Below are positions 30,790 to 40,633 of a stretch of DNA of 64,000 nucleotides, piece by piece. Both the position numbers and the translations under genes were made by a program. Within the stretch, counting starts at the first letter, position 1, and every line of letters starts with the position of its first letter. The stretch comes from Tritrichomonas musculus (taxonomy: Eukaryota > Parabasalia > Tritrichomonadida > Tritrichomonadidae), in the NCBI GenBank assembly GCA_039105265.1, contig JAPFFF010000017.1, positions 1,302,001 through 1,366,000 on the forward strand, read 5' to 3'. Below the pieces are notes generated by a model. It had not been told where the DNA came from. It ran no database searches and saw only the letters and a program-made list of their open reading frames with translations.

Positions 30790-31130
30790 TTTTGGATTTT
30801 TTATTTTTTGTTCAACTCCTGGAATTTTATCGATTTGAAGTACAAATCAAGCAAATTTTGGGAATGATATTCCATTCTGAAAAAAATTACCGATTGAATC
30901 ATCTTTATTTTCAATATTCTTATTTTGAAATATATACTTTACAATTGAAAAAACTGGGTTCATTTGATTTTCTATCATTTTTTTTTCTTTTTGGTTTTGC
31001 AAGAGAGATTGTGCCTCAACTTTTTGAGAGAACTAATTGAAAGAAAAAATAGGAGAAAAATGGAGAATAATATTGTGAGAATATTTATACAAATAAAAAA
31101 ATTGATGCATCATTTTATATTTTTACATAA
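30790..31130. other. Upstream region of the 1005-aa gene
   Basis: 341 bp. Two overlapping short frames (30747-31040 and 30964-31179) are not convincing genes. Promoter sequence for the minus-strand gene is expected here; no motif stands out. Confidence 0.45.
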
Positions 31131-31185
31131 TTTTTACCGATACTTACATCAAAAGGAAGGAATGGTAAAAATTTTGTAACATAAA
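31131..31185 (+). repeat. Transposon-end repeat, related to the one at 49906
   Basis: TTTTTACCGATACTTAC (31131-31147) matches the 17-mer at 49906-49922 with one mismatch. GGTAAAAATTTTGTAACATA and the next five bases (to 31187) match 49950-49974 exactly. The AAAGGAAGGA string lies inside both copies (in opposite orientation). Here the repeat is split by the element at 31190-31985; at the other site it is intact. Confidence 0.65.
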
Positions 31186-31189
31186 AAGA

Positions 31190-31985
31190 GAGGAGGTCAA
31201 CATATTTTTAACACAAAAACTCATAGTATAATTGGTTTGGATTTTTCCTAAGTGCATATAATATTTAATATAATATATAATAGTTTTTCTATCTAAAATA
31301 TCTCTATAATTTATTTATATTATTGAGATAAAAATGTTTTATTCCAAATTTAATAATTTGAATGCCTATTCAAATATTTTTTCTCTCAATTTTTTCTTTT
31401 CAAATTTTAGTATTATAGTTTTACAAATTTTTCTTGATGGGATATTAATATTTTATAAATATTCTTGCATATTTAATCATGTATATAGATTTAAAAAATA
31501 ATTACTCATACGGTATTTTAAATCAATTTATATATTTGCTTGGGAGAATGTATAAAACTAATGATCGAGTGTAACTTATCGTGACTCGAATAAAAAATTG
31601 GTAGTTGGGATTTGAGATTTAGTCGAATAAATAGATTTATTATACGCATATATATCTAAAATATTGTTTTCGAATGATTTGGTGTGTTGAATTTGGGGCA
31701 ATGTTTGATTTAATAGCATCAGTAATTTTTTCAAAAAACTGATTATATCTCAACCATTTTGTAAAAATATTGAATCTCGCATGGTTTATTCTAATTATAT
31801 TAGCGGATACTTTTAAATCATCATTTGATCTATCTTGAATTATTTGAAATTGAGAATTTCCAATTTTTATCGATTGCCCTTAATCAAATTATAAAAGTAA
31901 TATTTATATATAATTATTTTTATATTATTTATAAATAAAATTTTGAATTTATTAATTACATAACGCAATTAGTTGACCCTCCTTT
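31190..31985. mobile_element. Non-autonomous DNA element with 9-bp target-site duplication (Mutator-like MITE candidate)
   Basis: ATAAAAAGA occurs just before (31181-31189) and just after (31986-31994) this 796-bp segment. Its ends are imperfect inverted repeats: GAGGAGGTCAAC at left and the complement of AAAGGAGGGTCAAC at right. A related site at about 49968-49990 reads straight through as GTAACATAAAAAGATGCTCT with a single copy of ATAAAAAGA, so the segment looks like an insertion into a copy of that repeat. Nine-bp duplications are typical of Mutator-like elements. No ORF of note is inside. Confidence 0.65.
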
Positions 31986-31994
31986 ATAAAAAGA

Positions 31995-32829
31995 TGCTTT
32001 TTTTTAACATGAATAGTCTCAGTAATATTATTCTACATTTTCTTCTTATTTTTTTCTAACATCAAATGGTATGGATTAGAGATATTTTATTATTCTTTTT
32101 TGTCCAGAAAAAGTCGAACTTTTCCAAGGGAAAAGTGAATTTTGAACATCCCTATTTTTAACATTCAAAAAATAATCATATAACTCTTTCAATTTTTTTT
32201 TTAATTATTTAAAGATTAATGAAGTAAATAAATATACCCATGGCATTTAAATATATTAATATAAATATAAACATTATATAAAGATCAATATATAATAAAT
32301 GATTTATATTACCTGAGAAAAAACAATTTCAAATTGATAATTTTTTCAATATAATATATCACATCTTTATTTCAAAAAATAATCTTCAGAAACATTCAAA
32401 TATGAAATTTGAATTCAAAAAAAAAGTATTAAATAATTATTTATATTTTGGTAAATAAATAGATCATACAAAATATTATTTTTAATATATTATAATATAA
32501 TATATTTTAATATAAAAATGAAACAACATATAATTTTATCCAGTCAATAACATAAAATCGTTATTTTATCAAATATAATTTTTCTTTGAAAATTATAACG
32601 TGTTTTTTATTTTCAGAATATTCGTATTTTTTAAAAATTAATATATCTTTTCAAATATCCAGTAAAAATATATAAATAAATTTAATATTCATTAATATAC
32701 ATTTGATAAAATAATAAAAAATATATCATGAAATATATATTTTGGCCAATATAAAAAAAGCTTCAGTTTCTACATACATGTGTTTTTTATCAATTTTATT
32801 GAATAATTTCAATAAATATTTGCATTAAA
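31995..32829. other. AT-rich upstream region of the SecA-like gene
   Basis: 835 bp, A/T-rich with no frame. It begins with the continuation of the interrupted repeat (TGCTTTTTTTT) and ends in the presumed promoter of the 2390-aa gene. No defined site seen. Confidence 0.5.
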
Positions 32830-35800
32830 ATGCCAATATTAGATCCATCACTCCAGTATTCTTTGTCATCCTTTGACCTAAGAGGATCTAACACAAGAAT
32901 AAATTTTTTTTTGACATATTTAAAAATTGCGTCTCAGAATATTAATCGAAACTATAATACGCTAAAATCATCAATACAATTCAAGAATGATTTAAACAAA
33001 AGCTACTCAATATTGAATAGCCTATTTTCATGTTCATTTTATGTTGATGATTTTGACCATTCTTTGTTAACAAATGCATATCAGTATTTATTACATCATA
33101 TAATGTCAAAAAATCCCAAAAAAAGCGCAATAAATAATTATTTTACATATAATGGTAACTATAATATTAATTTTTGTGTTCCATTTACTGATTCATCTCA
33201 TACATGGTTTTTAACAGATTCGCCGATTGCAATTCTTTCGTACCACCCAAAAAATGTTGAGCAAGAAAACAATGAATCAAACAATTTGAAATCAGAAGAT
33301 GTAATAAAGAATGATATTCAATCGATTAATTTTGAAATTGATTTATTACTTGCGTCTGGTTTTACAATTGTTTTATGTATATTAGGAAGTCCAGATGTAG
33401 TAGTCCAATTAAAATATTTTATAACCAGCACTATAAATACTTATTGTTTTGCTGAAATTCATTTTAATTTAGAATTTGATATTAAAACTTACGATTCTGG
33501 TCAATATAACGCCATTTTAGATATGATTAATAGATTAAATGATTTCCAAAATCAAGGTTATTTTTATTTATATACTCCATTTATAGAAGATTATTCAAAA
33601 TTAAGCGAAACGAAGAAAATACCTTTTATCAAAGTATTTCGTTTTTCGCAATCATTAAAAAAATCTCTTAAAAACACCGAAAACAGTTTTACACAAATTA
33701 AACCATTTGCATATTGTGAAACCGGTTTTGATTTTGATAAAATGCGAGTTGTTTTATGTAATGTTCCCCTTTATAAAAAAGAAAATGACATTATGCCTAT
33801 TGAAGATTCAGATATTACATATGGCTACATACAAGTAGAAGATTTTTTAAAATGGAAAGGTGTAAGAGTTCCTATTATTTTAAATGATAAAAATGACAGG
33901 CATAATTATGTTTCTTATTTCATAGAATTTGAAGATCTTCATGTTATTAAACCTGCATTTTATGTTAAAAAGACGTTATATTTAACCAAGACAAGCCAAG
34001 AAACCTTAAAGATCATTGATGATATTGTTAAAGAGAGAAAACCAGTTAATACTGAAGAAGAAAATAAAAATGCAATTCAAATTGAACTTGAATACGTTAT
34101 TCAAAAACTTTATGAGCATAAACGGTCGCAACGTTCCTATAAAAATTTTACACTACATGAAAGTCAAATTTTCACTGTTTTTGATGCTTGTTGTAAATGT
34201 ATAAATGAAGAAGACATTAATCAATATTTTAAGTCAAAAAAGACGAAAGAAAAGAAAGAAAGTTCCAAGAAGCCAGGAATTCTTTATCAAGTTGAAACAG
34301 GTGAAGGCAAATCTCTTATAATTTTGTTGATTTCGGCTGTTCTTTCACGAGTACTAAAAGATAAAACAATCCACATTGTTTCATCTAACATTTCATTATC
34401 AAAAAGAGATTACGAAGATTCGTATGAATTCATTAAGTTGCTCGATCTTAAATCAAGTGTACTTTTGCATTACAATGAGCTTCCCAAAGAAGGAACCAAT
34501 GAACGAAATCGATATTATTCGCATAAATATTATGAAAAAGAACAATTTGAAAATTCACTTAGAATGAACTATAACACACTCATTTCTGACACAAAAGAAA
34601 AAGTTAACATTGTATTTTCAACTTTTGTCAACTTTGAAAGTTTTTATATGAGAATGATGGAAACTTCACCAGAAAAAATGAACGATTATTTCAATGAATG
34701 TTCATTAATTGTGGATGAAGCAGATGCCATTTTAATTGATGAAATAACAAATGGAACAATTTTGTCATGTCCAGTTAATTCCAATGTTGAAGATGTCTTA
34801 TTATTTGTATATAAAAAATATTTAGAAAAAGTTGGTGAAGAAGAACTTTTAGGACAAATTAAAAGTCAATGGCCATCCAGTAATGATTTGTCAATTGATG
34901 ATCTTAAAAGAATGTATAAAGAAATTGATGCCATTCAGCAAGACGAATACACAAATGGCAAAAAGTATTCAATTAAAACGGTTAATCTAACAAAACAAAA
35001 CAAGCATGAAAAATTTCAAAAATTATTTGATTCATTTAAAAAAATTAATGAATACATTGATCCTACTACTAAATATGGTGAAAAAGTGAAAGATAATTTG
35101 GTGTATCAAAAAGTTGTCCCTTTTGATTATTTGAATAAAGGTGTGTTTGAACCAAACAAAGAATTTCCTGGATTTATTCAACAATTCATTGCAATTAAAG
35201 AAATGATTGATAAAAGAAGAGAAACAATTAAAATTAAAAATATTTCAATGAATTATTTATACATTTCACATCCAATCTTTGTTAAAATGTATGAGCGTGT
35301 TTGTGCATTTACTGGAACTGCTGGTGACAAGAATTGTAGATATTTATATAGTAAACATTACAATATAAATTCAGAGAAAATATCAAGAAATAAACCAAAT
35401 CGTAGAATCGATCTTCCTATAATTTTATGTAATAATAATGCTGAAAGAGATCAATTAATTCTAAATGATATAATTATATTTGCACAAAAAGGATTTCCTG
35501 TTCTTGTAATCTTTCAAGATTTGATCCAAATTGAGGAAATGTTTAAAAAACTTCAAGATAAAGGTTTCCTTAATATTCAAAAATATAATGGTTCAGATGA
35601 AAACTTTCGACCAGATGAAAAAGGAGGAAGAATTGGTGCAATTTCACTTGGTTCTAATTTTTGTGGTCGTGGAACAAACATAAAAGCAACAGGAAAACCT
35701 TTACATGTCATTGTTACTTATTATTCAACAAATAAAAGAGTAATGAATCAAGTTCTTGGAAGAACTGCTAGACAAGGACAACAAGGAACAACTCAAATCA

Positions 35801-38800
35801 TTTGTTTAAAAGATGAATATATTAAAGAAATCGAAATCTTTGAACAAGAAAGTATTAAAAAAGTTTTGAATGTTTATCAAGTTAATAATAAATATCAAAA
35901 TCAATACATTGAAATGTTCAGAAAATCAAGAAAATGGATTTTTGATGAAAATCCAGAACCAATTAAAAAGCAACAATATAAAAAGCAACTTGATAAAATG
36001 AGAAAAGCGGTTATTAATGTAAATAGATTTGTTGCATGTAATTTCAAATTTCCTGTTTGTATGTCATGTGAAACATTTTTAGAAATACAAGCACAAAAAA
36101 TATTTTCTCTCGTTAATTGTCCTAATTCTAAATATACTTGGATTCTGTTTCAAAGATATGTAAGAGAAATGATCCTTGAATCTTGGTCATTATTCATTGA
36201 TAAAGCTGAAAAAAATTATCAAAATAAAGGCAAAAATAAGATTAAAAAAAATGCAAATAATAGTAGAAAAAATAATAGTATGAAATATGATTATGATACA
36301 TATATTAGACTCAAAACATCTGATTTATTTAATATTGTAAGTCAATATATTCCCATTGTTAGGAATAAAAATAAAGAAGATGCTGATATATTCCCAACTT
36401 TCATGCATATATTTAATCTTGTTGTAAAAAAGTATCAAGAACCAATTTTTAGATCTTGTTCATATTTCCAGCATGATCAATTGAAAGATAATTATTCGAG
36501 TGGAAGTTTTAAAAAGATGATTTTCTTTGGGTTTAAACCTTTTACATTAATGAGTGTTTCTGGTGCTAAAATTGCATCTTTTGATGCTGAAGATGACAAT
36601 AATTACGTGATTAAAGATCCTGAATTGATTTATATTGAAAAGACAAATACAAATAAAAAAGTGCTTTTCAGTATTACACGAAAAATAGATGGAATTTTCA
36701 ATAAAATGTGTAATAAAATTAATGAAATAATTAGTACTAATATTGGCTTCAAATTCTTCCTTAGAAGAACTCTTTGTGGATGTGAATTTGGATTATGTTT
36801 TGATATGGATCTTGAAGAAAATGAAGAAAAACCAGAAATTGGTCCAAATTGCATCATTGATAAAGATCCATTACTTCTTCTTTCAATTAATATAAAAAGT
36901 GATTTTCCAATTTTAGCTGGAATTTTGATAATCATTCTAGTTTATATTGCTAAAATTGTTAAAAATATCGTTGAATGGGCTGGTGCAACATTAGTAAAGT
37001 TCTCTAAAGAAGTTGCTAAATTAGTCATTAAAGATATCATTACAACTTTCTTCAATGATCAAGTAAACGAAGCATTAGGAAAAGCTTGTGCTTTTTTGAA
37101 AAGTGTTGTAGATAAACAAATCTCAAAAATAGAAAAATATAACAAAGATAGTAAATTTGTGACACTTGCTAAGCTTTTAATAGGAGTGATTTATACAAAA
37201 AGTTATGATTTTGAAGCTGAAAAAATACAAGCATTATTTGAAAACAAATTCAAAATCAAAACGAACTCAAAAATTGCCAAATTTTTATTTAGCAATCTTC
37301 CTATTGCATCCTTAATTAAAGTTGGTTTGTTATTAATGATATGTATAGCATCATTTGTATTAAACTTTAAAAATAAAAAATCGTTGAAAAGTGCTGCAAG
37401 TGATTATGAAAAAGAATATGATAAATTATCTGAAGATGAAAATATTAATTTTTTAGCTAATAAATATGATAACACATCGCAAACATTGAAAGTAATTGAT
37501 GACATATTAATTAAAAAATCTAAAGAAAATGTATTCGAGTCACTTTCAATGGTTAATCCTTCTGTAATTAATATGTCATTTCCTTCAAATATTAAAAAAA
37601 TTTGTGAATTCGCTTTTATTAATTGTAGGAATCTTAAAACAGTCAATTTTGATAAGAATACTTCTTTAAGTATAATTGGAAAGTATGCTTTTACTAGATC
37701 ATCAATCGAAAAGATTATTATTCCTAAAACCGTCACAATTATTGAAGAAAGCGCTTTTTCTGAATGTTCAAAACTTAAATCGATTCAATTTGAAGAAAAT
37801 TCTAAACTTGAAAAAATTGAAAAGGATGCTTTTAAAGGAACTTTAATTGATAGAATTGAAATCCCTGAGAATGTCTATAGTATTGATCATAGTTTATTTG
37901 ACAATATCAGCTATTTGAAGTTTGTTTCTATTCGAAATAATGACTCCTTTACTGACATTGATAATAAAATGGTAGCCACAAAAACTAAAGAAAAGTTTTT
38001 CGATGATTTAATTTTTGCTTGTCATGATATTGAGAATGTAACGATACCATCAAACATTTGTACAATAAGCACGAATGCTTTTTCAAGCTGTTATCATATC
38101 AAATCATTTAAATTTGAACCAAATTCAAAATTGAATTTAATTGGTATTAAATCTTTCAATACTTCTACGATTACAAGTATAACTATTCCTTGCAATGTAA
38201 CGAAAATTGATCAAAATGCATTTTATAAATGTAAAAAACTTAAATTTGTCCAATTTGAAGCTAATTCAAAATTGGAAGCAATTAAAGAAGCTGCATTTAG
38301 AGAAACTGCAATTGAAAGCATCATTATTCCAAAGAATGTGAAAAGTATTCATAAAAAAGCTTTCTTGCAATGTAGACAACTTAAATCAATCATTTTTGAA
38401 GAGAATTCAAAATTAAATATAATTGGAGAATCATCTTTTAGTGAGACAAAAATCACTGAAATAATCATTCCTAGTTCTGTAAGAAAAATAGATAAAAGTG
38501 CATTTTATCAATGCAGCATGCTGAAATCAATCAAATATGGTGATAAACCATTATTATTAAAAATTGGTAAATTAGCATTCAGTGGAACTTTGATCAATGA
38601 AATTACAATTCATAAAAAAGTTCGTGAAATTGATGAAGGCTTACTGAATAGTATTGATAACTTAGAAAGAATATTCGTATCTAAAAGGAACAAATATTTT
38701 GCTGTCAGTAATGACAACAAAGTCTTTCTAACAAAAGTCTATGAAAAGAAAGAAGATGAAAATGCAAAAACAAAATTAAAAGAAGAAGAGGAAGAAGAAG

Positions 38801-40002
38801 ATGATGATGAAGAATTAAAAGGTATTTATGTTTCTTTTGCTTGTCATAATGTAGTTAATGTAACAATTCCTTCCAAAGTAACAAAGATTTCATCTTTATC
38901 ATTCACTGGCTGCAATGGAATTAAATCAATTAAATTTGAAGAAAATTCAAATCTTAAAATAATTGATTATAAAGCTTTCAATTGCTCTTCTATATCTAAA
39001 ATAAAAATACCATCAAGTGTCGTTCAAATTAGAAATGAAGCTTTTGCAGATTGTACAAAGCTTAAATCAGTTGAATTTGATGAAGATTCTAAATTAAGCT
39101 TTATTGAATCGAGTGCATTTATTAACACATCTTTGCATGAGATTGTAATTCCAATATCAACAACGCATATTGGTAAGAATGCTTTTGCTCATTGCAAGCA
39201 ACTTGAATCTGTTGAATTTCTTCCGCTTTCATGTTTGACTGTCATTTCTGATTATGCATTCACTGATACATCAATCAAAAGCATCAATATTCCTTCTGAT
39301 GTTGTCCAAATTGGTGAAGGAGCATTTTTAAATTGTACTGCATTAAAAACGGTAACTTTTAAAGATTCTCGTTTGGAAACTATTGGAAAATGTGCTTTTA
39401 AAGGAACAAAAATTGAAGAAATTGAAATTCCTTCAACTGTAACTAAAATTATGGAAGGTTGTTTTGAAAATTGTATTAATTTTAAGTATATTGAAATTGC
39501 TGAAAATTCTGTATTACAAACAATTGGTAAAAATGCTTTTAAAGAAACAAAAATTATCGAAATTATGATTCCTTCTGAAGTTGTAGAAATTGGCGAATCT
39601 GCATTTTCTGATTGTAAAAATCTGAAATCTGTACAATTTGAAGAAAATTCTAAATTAAAATATATTCGAAAAGAAGCGTTTTGTGGCACGGCTCTGACTG
39701 AAATTGTCATTCAAAAAAACGTAATTGAAATCGGAGATGGATCATTTGCTAATTGCAATAAATTGAAAGATTTATTATTTGAAGAAAATTTGGACCCAGA
39801 TCCAGTTCAAGTTGAAATTGGTTCAATGGCTTTTAGTAAAACCAGGCTTGCCTCGATTTCTTTCCCAAAAAATGTTTCTTATATTGGATCTGGCGCTTTC
39901 AGTGGAATTTCTGAACATCTGGAAATTAAATTCGATCCGATAGACCCACCTTCTCTTGGAATTGATGTATTCAAAGATTCTTTTATCAAAAAATTGTCAT
40001 AA
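32830..40002 (+). CDS. Giant SecA-like ATPase fused to membrane segments and LRR_5 repeats
   Basis: A 2390-aa protein. After ~400 residues without a known domain comes a SecA-type motor: Walker A GEGKS (491-495; SecA GEGKT), Walker B VDEADAILIDE (628-638), FDYLNKGVFEPNKEFPGFIQ like the SecA V.IVD...G......R.W..G.HQ region, FTGTAGD (827-833; SecA MTGTA), GRGTNI (946-951; SecA GRGTDI) and GRTARQG (977-983; SecA GRSGRQG). Two hydrophobic stretches follow (about 1357-1378 and 1493-1513). From about 1570 to the end there are roughly 20 LRR_5/BspA-like units of about 23 residues (e.g. IGKNAFKETKIIEIMIPSEV). SecA drives preprotein export in bacteria and plastids; its role here is unknown. A C-terminal acidic insert lies near residue 1985. 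Confidence 0.85.
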   Translation: MPILDPSLQYSLSSFDLRGSNTRINFFLTYLKIASQNINRNYNTLKSSIQFKNDLNKSYSILNSLFSCSFYVDDFDHSLLTNAYQYLLHHIMSKNPKKSAINNYFTYNGNYNINFCVPFTDSSHTWFLTDSPIAILSYHPKNVEQENNESNNLKSEDVIKNDIQSINFEIDLLLASGFTIVLCILGSPDVVVQLKYFITSTINTYCFAEIHFNLEFDIKTYDSGQYNAILDMINRLNDFQNQGYFYLYTPFIEDYSKLSETKKIPFIKVFRFSQSLKKSLKNTENSFTQIKPFAYCETGFDFDKMRVVLCNVPLYKKENDIMPIEDSDITYGYIQVEDFLKWKGVRVPIILNDKNDRHNYVSYFIEFEDLHVIKPAFYVKKTLYLTKTSQETLKIIDDIVKERKPVNTEEENKNAIQIELEYVIQKLYEHKRSQRSYKNFTLHESQIFTVFDACCKCINEEDINQYFKSKKTKEKKESSKKPGILYQVETGEGKSLIILLISAVLSRVLKDKTIHIVSSNISLSKRDYEDSYEFIKLLDLKSSVLLHYNELPKEGTNERNRYYSHKYYEKEQFENSLRMNYNTLISDTKEKVNIVFSTFVNFESFYMRMMETSPEKMNDYFNECSLIVDEADAILIDEITNGTILSCPVNSNVEDVLLFVYKKYLEKVGEEELLGQIKSQWPSSNDLSIDDLKRMYKEIDAIQQDEYTNGKKYSIKTVNLTKQNKHEKFQKLFDSFKKINEYIDPTTKYGEKVKDNLVYQKVVPFDYLNKGVFEPNKEFPGFIQQFIAIKEMIDKRRETIKIKNISMNYLYISHPIFVKMYERVCAFTGTAGDKNCRYLYSKHYNINSEKISRNKPNRRIDLPIILCNNNAERDQLILNDIIIFAQKGFPVLVIFQDLIQIEEMFKKLQDKGFLNIQKYNGSDENFRPDEKGGRIGAISLGSNFCGRGTNIKATGKPLHVIVTYYSTNKRVMNQVLGRTARQGQQGTTQIICLKDEYIKEIEIFEQESIKKVLNVYQVNNKYQNQYIEMFRKSRKWIFDENPEPIKKQQYKKQLDKMRKAVINVNRFVACNFKFPVCMSCETFLEIQAQKIFSLVNCPNSKYTWILFQRYVREMILESWSLFIDKAEKNYQNKGKNKIKKNANNSRKNNSMKYDYDTYIRLKTSDLFNIVSQYIPIVRNKNKEDADIFPTFMHIFNLVVKKYQEPIFRSCSYFQHDQLKDNYSSGSFKKMIFFGFKPFTLMSVSGAKIASFDAEDDNNYVIKDPELIYIEKTNTNKKVLFSITRKIDGIFNKMCNKINEIISTNIGFKFFLRRTLCGCEFGLCFDMDLEENEEKPEIGPNCIIDKDPLLLLSINIKSDFPILAGILIIILVYIAKIVKNIVEWAGATLVKFSKEVAKLVIKDIITTFFNDQVNEALGKACAFLKSVVDKQISKIEKYNKDSKFVTLAKLLIGVIYTKSYDFEAEKIQALFENKFKIKTNSKIAKFLFSNLPIASLIKVGLLLMICIASFVLNFKNKKSLKSAASDYEKEYDKLSEDENINFLANKYDNTSQTLKVIDDILIKKSKENVFESLSMVNPSVINMSFPSNIKKICEFAFINCRNLKTVNFDKNTSLSIIGKYAFTRSSIEKIIIPKTVTIIEESAFSECSKLKSIQFEENSKLEKIEKDAFKGTLIDRIEIPENVYSIDHSLFDNISYLKFVSIRNNDSFTDIDNKMVATKTKEKFFDDLIFACHDIENVTIPSNICTISTNAFSSCYHIKSFKFEPNSKLNLIGIKSFNTSTITSITIPCNVTKIDQNAFYKCKKLKFVQFEANSKLEAIKEAAFRETAIESIIIPKNVKSIHKKAFLQCRQLKSIIFEENSKLNIIGESSFSETKITEIIIPSSVRKIDKSAFYQCSMLKSIKYGDKPLLLKIGKLAFSGTLINEITIHKKVREIDEGLLNSIDNLERIFVSKRNKYFAVSNDNKVFLTKVYEKKEDENAKTKLKEEEEEEDDDEELKGIYVSFACHNVVNVTIPSKVTKISSLSFTGCNGIKSIKFEENSNLKIIDYKAFNCSSISKIKIPSSVVQIRNEAFADCTKLKSVEFDEDSKLSFIESSAFINTSLHEIVIPISTTHIGKNAFAHCKQLESVEFLPLSCLTVISDYAFTDTSIKSINIPSDVVQIGEGAFLNCTALKTVTFKDSRLETIGKCAFKGTKIEEIEIPSTVTKIMEGCFENCINFKYIEIAENSVLQTIGKNAFKETKIIEIMIPSEVVEIGESAFSDCKNLKSVQFEENSKLKYIRKEAFCGTALTEIVIQKNVIEIGDGSFANCNKLKDLLFEENLDPDPVQVEIGSMAFSKTRLASISFPKNVSYIGSGAFSGISEHLEIKFDPIDPPSLGIDVFKDSFIKKLS

Positions 40003-40633
40003 GTTTTCAAATTATTTTTTATAAGTTATATAAAACAGTACGTTAAAAATTGAAAAAAAATTTTATAAATAATTATCAGAAAAAGTTTGCGTTTTTCTGA
40101 GCAAATTCAGAAGATTACTTTTGGCACATTATCTTTAAAATTACTAAAAATAAAAATATGTGTTAAAAAAAAATTGGTTATTTACTGGATTTGTGCCTTA
40201 ACTGTTAGTTTTATTATAAATATAAGAATTTTGGTAATAATATTTCGTTTGATTAATCACCTATACCGATCTTTTTTTTTTTTTTTTTTTGATCTTGTAT
40301 GATGAGATAAATGTTTTCTTCATTTTTTATTAGCTACTCAGGATAAGAAATCAATTCAAAAACAAAACGCCCGATTTTTCTATAGTATTTTATATTCAAT
40401 TGTTTACTAAAATGAGATGATAATTATGAATAACTTACTCGTAATGAAAGAAATTTCATCTAGAGCTGCTTTTTTTAAAAAAAAAGAATTTTTTTAAACA
40501 ACCATCTTTGTATAACTGATATTCTTCTTCTTTTAAATTTCTTTCATTTTCGATAGCTTTGTCTTGATTTTCATTAGATTCTTCTTCTTCAAAATAAGCA
40601 CTTTTTTATATTTATGGAAATAATACTAATAAA
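40003..40633. other. Gap with possible coding remnant
   Basis: About 630 bp between the SecA-like gene and the broken pseudokinase gene. A T run of about 18 is at 40271. On the minus strand around 40495-40610 a Glu-rich, coding-like stretch reads AYFEEEESNENQDKAIENER and continues NLKEEEYQLYKDG with no good start; it may be a remnant of another gene. Confidence 0.4.
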
